Below are positions 43,066-51,925 of a stretch of 64,000 nucleotides of DNA, piece after piece. Source of the DNA: Streptomyces sp. CHD11. Its GTDB lineage: Bacteria; Actinomycetota; Actinomycetes; Streptomycetales; Streptomycetaceae. The notes below the pieces were generated by a model. It did no database searches and was not told the DNA's origin. It was given only the letters and a program-made list of their open reading frames with translations. The position numbers were made by a program, and so were the translations under genes. The DNA lies in contig NZ_JABTTS010000033.1 of the NCBI RefSeq assembly GCF_018638295.1, positions 45,954 to 109,953 of the forward strand. Direction: 5' to 3'. How positions within the stretch are numbered: the first letter of the stretch is position 1; each line of letters begins with the position of its first letter.

Positions 43066-44967
43066 ATGAAGCTGCGCGGAAAGAAGACCGACAACTCGCA
43101 GTCCCAGTCACGGAGAAGCGAACTGGCGGCCCAATTGTCCGCGCCGGTGCGGGCCTTCATGGCGACCGAGGCAGGCAGCGCCGGCCTCCTGCTGATCGCC
43201 GTGGCGATTGCCCTCGTATGGGCGAATTCGCCCTGGTCGGATGCGTACACCACCCTCTGGCACACCGAGGCGTCCGTCACACTCGGCGACGCCCGGCTGT
43301 CGATGGACCTGAGTCACTGGGTCAACGACGGGCTGATGGCCCTGTTCTTCTTCGTCATCGGCCTCGAGGTGCGCTACGAGGTCTCCGTCGGCTCGCTGAA
43401 AGAACGCCGCCGGGTCGTGATCCCGGGCCTTGCCGGGATCGGCGGCATGCTCGTGCCCATCGTGCTGTACCTGGCGATCGCGCCGGGGGGCGAGGCCGCC
43501 AAGGCCTGGGGTGTCGTGATCGGCACCGACACGGCGTTCATGCTGGGCGCCCTCGCCGTGGTGGGCCCGCGGTTCGTCACCCAGCTGCGGGTCTTCCTGC
43601 TCGCCATCACCGTCATCGACGACATCGTGGCCGTCACCGTGATCGGTGTGGTCTACTCCGGCAGCATCAACGTGCCGGAGCTGATCGCCGCGCTGCTCCT
43701 CGGCGTGGTCCTGTCCGCGCTGACCCGCTTCGGGGTCTGGCGGGCCGCACCCTACGTGCTGATCGTCCTCGTGATGTGGCTCGCCACCCTCAACGCCGGA
43801 CTCCACGCCTCCATCGCCGGCATGCTCGGCGGTCTGCTCATCCCGGCCCGCAACCCCTCCCGCGAGGGGGTGGAGCAGGCCGCGAGGCTCTTCCGTGCCT
43901 TCCGCCAGTCCCCCCGCGCGGACGTCGGCAAGGTCGCGCGCAAGGGGCTGCAGCAGGCCGTCTCCGTCAACGAGCGGCTGCAGTCCGTCCTGCACCCCTG
44001 GTCCAGCTACGTCATCGTGCCCGTGTTCGCCCTGGCCAACGCCGGGGTCGACCTGCGCGACGGGGTCCTGACCAACGCCCTGGGCTCCGCCCTGACCTGG
44101 GCCGTCGTGGTGGGTCTCGTCGCCGGAAAGCTCCTCGGCATCTGGGGCGGCGCCGCCCTCGGTACCCGGTTCGGCCTCGGCAGGCTCCCGACCGGGGTGG
44201 CACCGGGCCACGTCCTGGGCGGCGGCGCGCTGTCCGGGCTCGGCTTCACCGTCTCCCTGCTGATCGTCGGGCTCGCCTTCCAGGAACCGGAGGCCCGCGC
44301 GCAGGCGACGGTCGGTGTGCTGCTCGCGGCCGTGTTCGCCACCCTCGTCGGCTGGGTGGTGTTCCATCTGGCCGCCGTGCTGAAGGGCCAGACCGACGCG
44401 GATCTGCCCCGCTACCTGGACCAGCCGGTCGACCCGGAGCGGGACCACATCCTCGGCCCCCCGGACGCGCCCCTGACCCTGGTGGAGTACGGCGACTTCG
44501 AGTGCCCCTTCTGCGCCCGCGCCACCGGCGTCACCAAGGAACTGCGGCAGCGTTTCGGCGACCGGTTCCGCTATGTGTTCCGGCACCTGCCGCTGCCCGA
44601 CGTGCACCCGCACTCCGAACTCGCGGCGCGGGCGGCCGTCGCCGCCGACAATCAGGGGCGCTTCTGGGACATGCACGACCTGCTCTACGCGCACCAGGAC
44701 GAGCTCGAGTACGAGGACACGGCGGGGTACGCGTCCGAGCTCGGCCTCGACGTCGAGAAGTTCCTCCGTGATCTCGACAACGACGAGACGGCCGAGCGGG
44801 TCCGCGCGGACGCGGCCGGCGCCGAGGCCAGCGGGGTCCGCGGCGCGCCGACGTTCTTCATCGGCAACCGCAGGCACACGGGGCCGTACGACGCGGAGAC
44901 GCTGGCGCGTGCGCTGGAGGCGTATGCCGAGGAGCCGTCGGGGGCTAGGCGGCTGCCGGCGGAGTGA
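43066..44967 (+). CDS. nhaA: Na+/H+ antiporter NhaA fused to a DsbA-like thioredoxin domain
   Basis: A 633-residue fusion. Residues about 25-435 are NhaA: GTDTAFMLGALAVVG with one essential Asp, VIDDIVAVTVIGVVY with Asp185/Asp186 at the ion site, and FFFVIGLEVRYEVSVGSL. Residues about 460-620 are a DsbA/thioredoxin domain with the redox centre FECPFCARATG (Cys480, Cys483) and cis-proline region RGAPTFFIGNRRHTGPYD. The antiporter exchanges sodium and protons; the redox domain may act as a thiol sensor or disulfide donor, but the side of the membrane it occupies is not known. Such fusions recur in actinobacteria. No frameshift is seen at the junction. Confidence 0.9.
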   Translation: MKLRGKKTDNSQSQSRRSELAAQLSAPVRAFMATEAGSAGLLLIAVAIALVWANSPWSDAYTTLWHTEASVTLGDARLSMDLSHWVNDGLMALFFFVIGLEVRYEVSVGSLKERRRVVIPGLAGIGGMLVPIVLYLAIAPGGEAAKAWGVVIGTDTAFMLGALAVVGPRFVTQLRVFLLAITVIDDIVAVTVIGVVYSGSINVPELIAALLLGVVLSALTRFGVWRAAPYVLIVLVMWLATLNAGLHASIAGMLGGLLIPARNPSREGVEQAARLFRAFRQSPRADVGKVARKGLQQAVSVNERLQSVLHPWSSYVIVPVFALANAGVDLRDGVLTNALGSALTWAVVVGLVAGKLLGIWGGAALGTRFGLGRLPTGVAPGHVLGGGALSGLGFTVSLLIVGLAFQEPEARAQATVGVLLAAVFATLVGWVVFHLAAVLKGQTDADLPRYLDQPVDPERDHILGPPDAPLTLVEYGDFECPFCARATGVTKELRQRFGDRFRYVFRHLPLPDVHPHSELAARAAVAADNQGRFWDMHDLLYAHQDELEYEDTAGYASELGLDVEKFLRDLDNDETAERVRADAAGAEASGVRGAPTFFIGNRRHTGPYDAETLARALEAYAEEPSGARRLPAE

Positions 44968-45054
44968 GGGGGCGGCCGGGGGCGCCCAGGTTGTCCGGGG
45001 CTCCGTCGGCGCCGGGTGACCCGGGAGCCCGGGCCCCCGGAGCCCCCGAGCCCC

Positions 45055-45166
45055 GGGCTTCCGGGCTTCCGGGCTTCCGGGCTTCCGGGCTTCCGGGCTT
45101 CCGGGCTTCCGGGCTTCCGGGCTTCCGGGCTTCCGGGCTTCCGGGCTTCCGGGCTTCCGGGCTTCC
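45055..45166. repeat. 14 tandem copies of the 8-bp unit GGGCTTCC
   Basis: Fourteen perfect copies are followed by GGGCCCCG blocks. Flanking CCCCCGAGCCCCGGG-like sequences on the left reappear inverted on the right, so the array sits in a large GC-rich dyad between converging genes. It does not code for anything; 8 bp is not a multiple of three. Confidence 0.9.
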
Positions 45167-45306
45167 GGGCCCCGGGCCCCGGGCCCCGGAGCCCCGGGGG
45201 CTCGGGGGCTGCCCGGTGATGGTGCCGGGCGGGGGTGTGGTGCGCAGCCCGGCGCTTGCGGGGTGCCGTCGCGCCCACCCGTGCCGCCCTGCGGCACGAC
45301 TGCCCG

Positions 45307-45340
45307 CGGAGGGCGGAGGGCGGAGGGCGGAGGGCGGAGG
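45307..45340. repeat. 7-bp tandem repeat (CGGAGGG), four copies plus a partial
   Basis: A second short array lies in the same intergenic gap (44968-45364), 140 bp from the 8-bp array. No gene is found in the gap. Confidence 0.8.
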
Positions 45341-45364
45341 CGGCCGGTCCGCCGGGAGGCGGGG

Positions 45365-48300
45365 TCAGTCGAACCAGCGGTTGCGGGCCAGTTCCTCTGT
45401 TCGGGAGGGGTCCTCCAGGAGCGCCGCGACCTCGAAGCGGCGGGGCCACTGCCGGGCCGCCCAGGCCAGGCCGGCGGCCACGCCCTCCAGGGTGGCCGCG
45501 TGCAGTACGCCGTCGGCGGTCAGGCGCCAGTCGATCTCCACCCCGTCGACGACCAGTTCCTCGTGCTCCACGTACGACTGCGGTGTCCCCGCCCCGAGCA
45601 GTACCCGCACCGCTTCCGGTACGTCGTGCGTCTCGCCCTCGGAGCCGACCTCCCCGGTGACGGACTCGCTCAGCCGCCGCACCTGGAACAGCTCCGCCAG
45701 CTCGGCGGCCCGCGCGGGCCGGACCGGCAGCAGCGGGACCCCCGCCGTGAACGGCAGCAGATCCGGCGAGTCGACAACCACCGCGTCGGCCGCGTCCACC
45801 ACCTCGACCCGCCCGTCGGCCACGGCCCGCAGCTCGTCCGGCAGGGTCACCTGCTCCGGGTCCAGCTCGGCCAGCGCCCCGTAGAGCGCGTGCAGCTGCT
45901 CGGCGGTGACCGGGCGGTCCGGATCGGCGAGGCGGTCGAGCAGTTCGGCCGCGCCGCCTGGCTCGTCGAGCAGCGCGGCCACCGACGTGCGTACGCCCAG
46001 TGCCCGCAGTACCTGCTCGTCCTCGAAGCCGGTCGCGTCGGCCTCCTCGTACAGGCCCCTCAGCAGCGGATCGCTCCCGGCCGCCCGCAGTCCGGCCGGG
46101 CGGCGCCCGCCGATCACCGGGTGCCCGCGCAGCCACCACGCGGTGTAGGGCCGTACGACCTCGTGGGTGCCGTCGTGCAGCAGGACGCGCACCGGCTGGA
46201 CGAGCGCGTCACGCAGCGGGGGCCGGGAGAGCAGGGCGAGGGCCTGCGGCCACCGGTCGTCGTCCACCAGGTCCAGATCGCGCACGGCGACGATCTCGGT
46301 GGCAACCGGCGGGACGGGGCTGTCCGGGAAGCGGTCGAGGACGTCCTCGCCCCACACGTCCACGGCGTCCAGCAGCCCGGGGTCGTCGGGTTCGGCGAAG
46401 TCCCCTTCCCTGGGTTCCAGCTCGTCGGGGTCGAGGACGACGTCGGTGGCGCGGACGAGCGCGAAGTCCACCAGCACCCCGCAGGCCGCGAGGGGCTGTT
46501 CGCCCCACCTCTCCGCCAGTTCGCCGTCCACGTGGCCGAGTTCGCCCTCGCGCATCACCTGGGCGAACGGCCCCTGCGGGAAGACGAGTTCGCAGGCCGG
46601 GGAGAGTTCGCCGTCCTCGTCGGGGAGCGCGAGCGCGCCCAGCCACGGCTCGTCACCGGGTTCGAGGGCGGCGTCGCGCACCAACCCGAGCACGGTGTCG
46701 GCGAGTTCCTCGGCGTCCGGGACGTCCTCCTCCCAGTTCACACCGCCCTCGTCGTCCAGCGAGGCGGCGACGGCGGCCCGCACCTGCGGGGTGGTGAGGA
46801 CGGCGCGCGGGGTGGCGGGGAGGGCTCCCAGCTTCTCCAGCAAGGGGTGCGCGGCGCCGGGGTGGGCGACCTTGAGACCGAGCCGGGCGAGGAGTTCCGC
46901 GTCGGGGGCCGCCGCGTCGGGGGTGGGCAGCAGCACCTGCCGGGGTCCGATGGTCGTCCGCCCGTCGGCGAGCGGGACCGGCAGCCCGGACAGCCGGTCC
47001 GGGTCGACCCCGGCGAGGCTGTCGTAGAGCCGCCGCCACCAGTCGGGGGACTTCTCCAGACCGGCCAGCCGGTCGATCGCGTCGGCGAGCGGCACCCGGG
47101 CGACACCGAGCGTGCGCAGCTCCGCGCGGCGCTCGAGACCGGCGGGCAGGAGCGTGGGCAGGACTTCGGCGAGTACGCGCACGGTGTCGGCGCCCGCGCC
47201 CTCCACGACCTCGGCGTCCCGGGGCCGCAGCGACTCGGGCAGGCCGGAGTCGTCGTCCTCGTCCGCGCGCGGCGCGACGGCCGGCGGGAGGAAGGAGGTG
47301 CGCGGCAGCCGTTCGAGGATCGCCCGGCGCAGCGCGCCGTCCAGCTCGCCCTTGCCGAGCGGGCCGGGCACCAGGCCGATGATCCCGTGCCCCACCGGGC
47401 GCCAGTCGGCGAGCAGCCCGGCGTAGGCGTCGGCCGCGCGCTGCACGAGGAAGTCGGTGAGCGGGCCGGGGGCGGCGTGCCGGCGGGTGGAGTCCAGCGG
47501 GAGGGAGGCGATGAGCAGGGCGGGCACGCCGAGGGGTTCGTCGCTGGGGGTGGGTGCGTGCACGACGGCACTGGTCCGGGGCCGGGCGGGGCTTCCGTCG
47601 GCGTCCACGGGGACCGCCCAGGTGACCGACCAGTGCGGCCGCAGCCGTTCCTCGACCGGCCGGTCCGCGAGCAGGTCGGGGGTGAGCGGCCCGTGCGCGA
47701 CGGCCGTACGCCACCGGGTCGTCCCCTCCCGCGAGTCCTCGACGACGGTGAGCCCTTCGTCCACGCGCCGGCTCACGGTGCGGGGCTCGTCGTCCCCGAT
47801 CTCGACGACGACGTCCTCCAGGCCGGGCAGCGCCAGCAGCAGGGCGTCGTCGACGGCGTGCAGCAGCCGCTCGGCGAGATCGGCGGCGGCCGTGTCCCGC
47901 AGGGGGAGGATGACGGCGGTGTCGTACGGGTCGGGCGCGGTCCCCTCGGCGGCGAACGGAAGCCGCAGCAGCGGCACGTGGCCGTCCCGCCGGCGGATCT
48001 CGTCCGCCAGCCCGGCGCTCTGCCCGGCGGTGTCGCCGGCGAGGTCCCGTGCCTCGGCGAGCGACCACCTGACCCCGCCGTGCCGTCCGACGACGGCGGG
48101 CTCGTCGGTCACGGCGAGCACGGCGGCGAATCCGACGCCGAACCGTCCCACGGCCCGGTCCGGCGCGTCCCGCTTCGCGGAGGCCCGCAGCGTGGACAGG
48201 GACTCGACCCCGGCCGCGTCGAGGGGGGCGCCGGTGTTGGCGGCGACGAGGACGCCGTCGCGCAGGGTGAGCCGGAGCCGTCCCGGTACGCCGGCCCGGG

Positions 48301-48499
48301 CGGCGGCGTCGGCGGCGTTCTGCGCGAGTTCGACGACGAGACGGTCCCGGTACCCGCCGAGGACGAGGTCCTCCTCGGCGTTGGCGTCCTCACGGAAGCG
48401 GGCGGGGCTGGTGGCCCAGGCGTCCAGGACACCGCGCCGCAGCCGCGCCGTCCCGAACGGATCGGCACCCTCGGCGGCGGGCCGCACGTACTTGCTCAC
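45365..48499 (-). CDS. Large sacsin-like protein with N-terminal HSP90-type ATPase
   Basis: A 1044-residue protein. Near residues 50-130 lies a Bergerat (GHKL) nucleotide fold: ELAQNAADAAARAG holds the Asn/Asp that bind Mg-ATP, and DRAVGRFGVGFAAVLAVTDEP is the ATP lid, as in the sacsin N-terminal ATPase region. The remainder is a long helical, acidic, leucine-rich body without other known motifs. GTG 48499 has GGAG 7 bp before it and gives the family N-terminus (SKYVRPAAEGADPFGTARLR); ATG 48514 is less likely. It may be a chaperone-like or conflict-related ATPase. Neighbouring repeats isolate it as a single-gene unit. Confidence 0.8.
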   Translation of the reverse strand: MSKYVRPAAEGADPFGTARLRRGVLDAWATSPARFREDANAEEDLVLGGYRDRLVVELAQNAADAAARAGVPGRLRLTLRDGVLVAANTGAPLDAAGVESLSTLRASAKRDAPDRAVGRFGVGFAAVLAVTDEPAVVGRHGGVRWSLAEARDLAGDTAGQSAGLADEIRRRDGHVPLLRLPFAAEGTAPDPYDTAVILPLRDTAAADLAERLLHAVDDALLLALPGLEDVVVEIGDDEPRTVSRRVDEGLTVVEDSREGTTRWRTAVAHGPLTPDLLADRPVEERLRPHWSVTWAVPVDADGSPARPRTSAVVHAPTPSDEPLGVPALLIASLPLDSTRRHAAPGPLTDFLVQRAADAYAGLLADWRPVGHGIIGLVPGPLGKGELDGALRRAILERLPRTSFLPPAVAPRADEDDDSGLPESLRPRDAEVVEGAGADTVRVLAEVLPTLLPAGLERRAELRTLGVARVPLADAIDRLAGLEKSPDWWRRLYDSLAGVDPDRLSGLPVPLADGRTTIGPRQVLLPTPDAAAPDAELLARLGLKVAHPGAAHPLLEKLGALPATPRAVLTTPQVRAAVAASLDDEGGVNWEEDVPDAEELADTVLGLVRDAALEPGDEPWLGALALPDEDGELSPACELVFPQGPFAQVMREGELGHVDGELAERWGEQPLAACGVLVDFALVRATDVVLDPDELEPREGDFAEPDDPGLLDAVDVWGEDVLDRFPDSPVPPVATEIVAVRDLDLVDDDRWPQALALLSRPPLRDALVQPVRVLLHDGTHEVVRPYTAWWLRGHPVIGGRRPAGLRAAGSDPLLRGLYEEADATGFEDEQVLRALGVRTSVAALLDEPGGAAELLDRLADPDRPVTAEQLHALYGALAELDPEQVTLPDELRAVADGRVEVVDAADAVVVDSPDLLPFTAGVPLLPVRPARAAELAELFQVRRLSESVTGEVGSEGETHDVPEAVRVLLGAGTPQSYVEHEELVVDGVEIDWRLTADGVLHAATLEGVAAGLAWAARQWPRRFEVAALLEDPSRTEELARNRWFD

Positions 48500-48526
48500 G
48501 TTGACTCTCCTCATCGGCCGCCCTGA

Positions 48527-49472
48527 TCGGCGTGAGGACGAAGGTACCGCCCCGGGGCGTACCGGCGAGGAGAGCCTCAGCCTCAGCCGTGCCGGTCCGG
48601 GCCGCGTGCGGAGTCTGGGAAGGGGAACGTCGTGGTCGGCAACGGAGTCCTGGTGAACCGGCGCCGGAATTGATCGGGCCGCCGGCGTCGCCGGGCATCC
48701 ACCACGGGGGGCAGTCGTGAGCCGACGGCGGTGACGGACGGTGGGCCGCGCAGGCGCGGGCCCTGTGGCCGGTGGCTCAGGGGTGGACGGCCGAGGAGGG
48801 CCGGACGCCGGAGGGCGCGGACCGGGCGCGGAGGCTGTGCGAGACGCACAGGGCGGGGCTGGTCCCGGCCGGCCGCCGCCCGCCGGGTGTACGCCACCGC
48901 CCTGATCGGCGGCTTCGGCCGCAGGGTGCACGACGGGGCCGCCTTGCGTGGGGCCGGTGAGCTGTCGGCCTGGCCCGGCGCGCTCTTCGGCGGGCCGGGC
49001 GCGCCGTCTCATGCCCGGCGCGCAGGCCGTCGTCCTCCCGGACGCCTGGCCCCCACTCGATCCCACCGGGCGTCCCGCCGGACTGAACCGCCCGCTGGTG
49101 GACTTCCTCGCCCGACCGGCCCGGCGGAGCGGGGGAAACAGCGATTCTCCGGAGACCCACGCCACACCCGGAACGGCCGCCCGGTGACATGCTCCACAGG
49201 CGGAATCTCCCGTACTACCCGGATTAGTCGAGAAGTGACCTGTTCAAAATCGGACATTTAGCAAGCAGCCCTGATCGATCAGCCTGAAATGGGGGTTTCG
49301 CTCCGTACGGGGCTCCCGTCAAGAGACCTGGATCTCACGCCCGAAGTACGGCCTTTCGTCGTAGGTCACACCTTTGCGGCTTTTGGGCGGCGGCGGTTAC
49401 CAAGGAACAGCCAGCGCGGCACGGACCAGTTCCGCGGATGGCTTCCCCCGCCCCCTCCCCCATGAGGTTTCG
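48527..49472 (+). other. 946-bp region without an intact gene
   Basis: The stretch shows only degraded coding signals, the best being the hydrolase-like tail at 49011-49110. An AT-richer patch at 49190-49330 probably holds the promoter and long 5' leader of the M23 peptidase gene; no element could be fixed with confidence. Confidence 0.4.
49011..49110 (+). pseudogene. Possible remnant of an alpha/beta-hydrolase C-terminus
   Basis: In one frame MPGAQAVVLPDAWPPLDPTG followed by LNRPLVDFLA resembles the last strand, histidine loop and final helix of alpha/beta-hydrolases, which read like 'PGAxxxxLPDAGHxPxLDxPxxxxxxLxxFL'. The catalytic His position is altered (AW for AGH). Upstream fragments in other frames are not convincing. 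This is a tentative call. Confidence 0.3.
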
Positions 49473-50147
49473 ATGTTCGAGCGCGTCACGTCCCGTTTCC
49501 CCCGTACGTCCGCCACCCGCACCCGCGCGGCCGTCCTGGCCGCCGGCCTGGGCTCCACGGTCGTCCTGGGAGCCGGGGTCGCGGTCGCCGCCGCCGAGAA
49601 CACGGCCGTGTCCGGCAGCGCCACCGCTGTCCAGGCGCAGGCCGCCGCTCAGGCCGAGGCCGCGAAGACGCAGGCCGTCACGGTCAAGAAGGCCCCCAAG
49701 ACCACCAAGACCGCCCCCAAGAAGCAGGCGTCCTGGGTCTCCCCCGTGAAGAGCTACAAGCTCTCCGCCAGCTACGCCGCGAACGGCGGCATGTGGGCCT
49801 CCAAGCACTCCGGCCAGGACTACGCCGTCCCGACCGGCACCCCCGTCGTCGCCGTCCACGGCGGCACCGTCGTCAAGGCCGGCGGCAACGGCGCCGGCGA
49901 CGGCCCCGCGTACGGCAACGCCGTCGTCATCAAGCACAGCAACGGCAAGTACTCCCAGTACGCCCACCTGTCCTCGGTGAACGTGAAGGCGGGCCAGGTC
50001 GTCAAGACCGGCCAGAAGATCGCCTCGTCCGGCAACACCGGCAACTCCAGCGGCCCTCACCTGCACTTCGAGATCCGCACCAGCCCGAACTACGGCTCCG
50101 CCGTGAACCCGGCCGCCTTCCTGCGCGCCAACGGCGTCAACCTCTGA
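49473..50147 (+). CDS. Secreted M23-family peptidase
   Basis: A 224-residue exported LytM/M23 metallopeptidase. A twin-basic N-terminus, hydrophobic segment (AAVLAAGLGSTVVLGAGVAVA) and Ala-rich cleavage site form the signal; an Ala/Gln/Lys-rich linker follows. The catalytic domain has zinc ligands in HSGQDYAVPTGTPV (HxxxD) and GPHLHFEIRT (HxH). It would cut peptidoglycan cross-bridges during growth or germination. ATG 49473 follows GAGG; longer upstream frames lack similarity. The long AT-richer leader upstream suggests post-transcriptional control, but no riboswitch could be recognised. Confidence 0.87.
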   Translation: MFERVTSRFPRTSATRTRAAVLAAGLGSTVVLGAGVAVAAAENTAVSGSATAVQAQAAAQAEAAKTQAVTVKKAPKTTKTAPKKQASWVSPVKSYKLSASYAANGGMWASKHSGQDYAVPTGTPVVAVHGGTVVKAGGNGAGDGPAYGNAVVIKHSNGKYSQYAHLSSVNVKAGQVVKTGQKIASSGNTGNSSGPHLHFEIRTSPNYGSAVNPAAFLRANGVNL

Positions 50148-50175
50148 CCCCGAGCCCGGTCACACAGCAACACCG

Positions 50176-50215
50176 AGCGACCCCGGAAGCGGCCCCGCGC
50201 CGCCCCGGGGTCGCT
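50176..50215 (+). terminator. Hairpin terminator after the M23 peptidase gene
   Basis: A perfect 11-bp stem (50176-50186 with 50205-50215) and 18-nt loop starts 28 bp after the stop codon. Confidence 0.7.
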
Positions 50216-50223
50216 GCACGCGT

Positions 50224-50400
50224 CGAAGCCCCGTCGCATGTCCACCGGCCCGATGCCCTGGCAGCAGGGGCCGCCTCGGCGTCGAAGAGGATGGGACCGA
50301 ACTCGTTCTCGGCACGTTGCGGAACGTCGAGCCAACGGGCGCGTTCGATGTGTTCCGGCTGACAACTCGGCCAGGGTGATGGCGGTGATCGCCACTACGC
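50224..50400 (-). pseudogene. Fragment of a VapC-like PIN-domain toxin
   Basis: On the minus strand one frame reads VVAITAITLAELSAGTH, the second helix of PIN toxins with its conserved Glu. The homology then continues in a different frame as ERARWLDVPQRAENEFGPILFDAEAA, which matches the usual PIN sequence after that helix. The frame change and missing N-terminal Asp strand mean the gene is broken. No antitoxin gene remains next to it. Confidence 0.5.
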
Positions 50401-50536
50401 AGACCTCCTCTCCGATTCCGACGGCATACTCGACGAGCCCTACGCCCGCCGTCTCGGCGGAAAGGTACGAGAGCTCCGATTCCGCCTCGAACGACACAAT
50501 GATCTCTCGGTGACCTTTACGTCCCAGGCCGCATGA
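50396..50536 (+). pseudogene. Fragment of a HigB/RelE-like toxin
   Basis: A plus-strand frame encodes YADLLSDSDGILDEPYARRL and then GGKVRELRFRLERHNDLSVTF before a stop. This closely resembles the middle of phage-derived Gp49/HigB-type toxins ('LGEPYARxLGGKVRELRF'). The N-terminal strand and helix and the final strands are missing. It abuts the PIN fragment in the opposite direction, so two decayed toxin genes lie side by side. Confidence 0.5.
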
Positions 50537-50748
50537 CGCCGGGGACGAGAACCGCGGTCAGCCCTCGAACGCGTTCAGGTCGGAGGCCGCCCGCGCAGCG
50601 GAGTGCCGCGCAGGAGTGGCTTCGGTTCGCAGGCCCGCTCGCCGCGATCGTGCCGCGGGCCGGATGGTCTCAGTCACGGGACAGCGTTCAGGCAGGAGGA
50701 AGGCGCAACGGGCCTTCTCTCTCCTCCCGACCGCCGTGGACGGCGTGC
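50537..50748. other. Short region without recognisable genes
   Basis: Frames on both strands are short and lack similarity to known proteins. The left end joins the toxin fragments, the right end the desaturase-like gene. Confidence 0.35.
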
Positions 50749-51846
50749 TCACCAGCCGGTGCGTGCTCCGCCTCGGACGGTTTCCTCGCTCGCTGTGCTC
50801 TGCCGGGTCGGCTCGGTGGCCGGGGACAGGGCCAGGCGGTGATGGCGGAGTACCGCGGACTCGCCCAGCAGAAGGGCGTGCGGTCGGTACGCGGGGCCGC
50901 GCAGGGTGCGCTCCAGCGCCGGAAGGTAGTTCCAGCGCACCGCCGGGTGCGCGGAGTGCGCGAAGTGGTAGAGGTCGCCGTACGGCAGCCAGGTGCCACG
51001 AGCCAACAGGGTGAGGGAGGCGTTGCGCGGGTACAGCCGCAGACAGCGGCCCGCCTCCACGGCGACGGGCGGACCGGTCATCACCTCAGGATCGAACCAG
51101 CGGTGCTCGACGAGCAGCGACATCCAGGCGAGTTGCGGATACAGCAGCAGCCGGGGCAGCAGGAAGGCGAACACCGCCGCCTCCCAGCCGAAGACCAGGG
51201 CGAGGGCCGTCGTCACGGCCACCGGACCGGCCGCCCGCAGCAGCCCTCCGGTAGCCGTCTCCCGCCGCAGGCCGGTCATACTCCGCACAGTGCCGTACAC
51301 ACCGGCCGGAGTGAGCGGGTGGATCAGGGCGAGCACGTACCGCACCACCGTGGCTCCCGGACGCAGTCCCACCGAGTGGAGTTCGGCCAGGTTCGGATCG
51401 GCCCCGGTGACCGTCGCGTTCGGGTGGTGCTCGCGGACGTGCCGACGTCGACGTACGGGCACGGGGACGAAGCCGAGCGGGACATGCACGGCCACCTCGG
51501 CGAGCAGCGTATTCAGCCGGCCTCCGCGAACCAGTACGCCGTGCACCGCGAAGTGGCTGACCTCCTGGAGATGACGGAATTTCACCGCTCCCGCGAGCGC
51601 CGCGACCGCGCACCCCCAGGGGCCGCCGTACACGGCCACCGCACACCATCCGGCGAACTCGAGCCAATGACCGAGCAGCAGGAGCACGGGCGTGATGTCG
51701 TTCAGCCGCTCACGCTGGAGTCGCATCACCGACCGGAGCGAGTCCGGTGTGTGCCGTCCTCGCGCCGGGCTGAACCACCACCGGTCCACCTGCCGCAGCG
51801 CGATGCCCGACGTGACGGCCACCAGACCGATCGACAGCACCCCCAC
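50749..51846 (-). CDS. Fatty acid desaturase-like membrane di-iron protein
   Basis: A 365-residue membrane protein with several hydrophobic helices and the histidine clusters of membrane desaturases/hydroxylases: HLQEVSHFAVHG, RRHVREHHPN (HxxxHH) and YHFAHSAHPAVRW (HxxHSxHP, near the C-terminus). It probably binds two irons and oxidises an acyl or amide-linked chain. The start is not certain; the first hydrophobic helix begins at residue 2. The neighbouring DapF-like fragment, in the same direction, suggests a small specialised-metabolism gene set that has been cut off. Substrate unknown. Confidence 0.7.
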   Translation of the reverse strand: MGVLSIGLVAVTSGIALRQVDRWWFSPARGRHTPDSLRSVMRLQRERLNDITPVLLLLGHWLEFAGWCAVAVYGGPWGCAVAALAGAVKFRHLQEVSHFAVHGVLVRGGRLNTLLAEVAVHVPLGFVPVPVRRRRHVREHHPNATVTGADPNLAELHSVGLRPGATVVRYVLALIHPLTPAGVYGTVRSMTGLRRETATGGLLRAAGPVAVTTALALVFGWEAAVFAFLLPRLLLYPQLAWMSLLVEHRWFDPEVMTGPPVAVEAGRCLRLYPRNASLTLLARGTWLPYGDLYHFAHSAHPAVRWNYLPALERTLRGPAYRPHALLLGESAVLRHHRLALSPATEPTRQSTASEETVRGGARTGW

Positions 51847-51925
51847 CGTCCATCCCCTCCCCCTCGTCCACTGGAAGCGGCACGGGGCGGAGCCGGCCGT
51901 CGGGACGGTGACGAACGTCCGGCGG

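Noticed and set aside
45055..45166. CRISPR-like array
   Set aside because: The 8-bp unit is directly repeated without spacers and no cas genes are present.
45263..48526. Plus-strand open frame of more than 1000 codons
   Set aside because: It is the mirror of the sacsin-like gene; its composition is Gly/Arg/Val-rich without any motif, and the minus strand has a clear ATPase domain and ribosome site.
49200..49472. c-di-AMP (ydaO-type) riboswitch before the M23 peptidase
   Set aside because: Such switches precede cell-wall hydrolases in Streptomyces, but I could not find the conserved core sequence here; a covariance-model search would decide.
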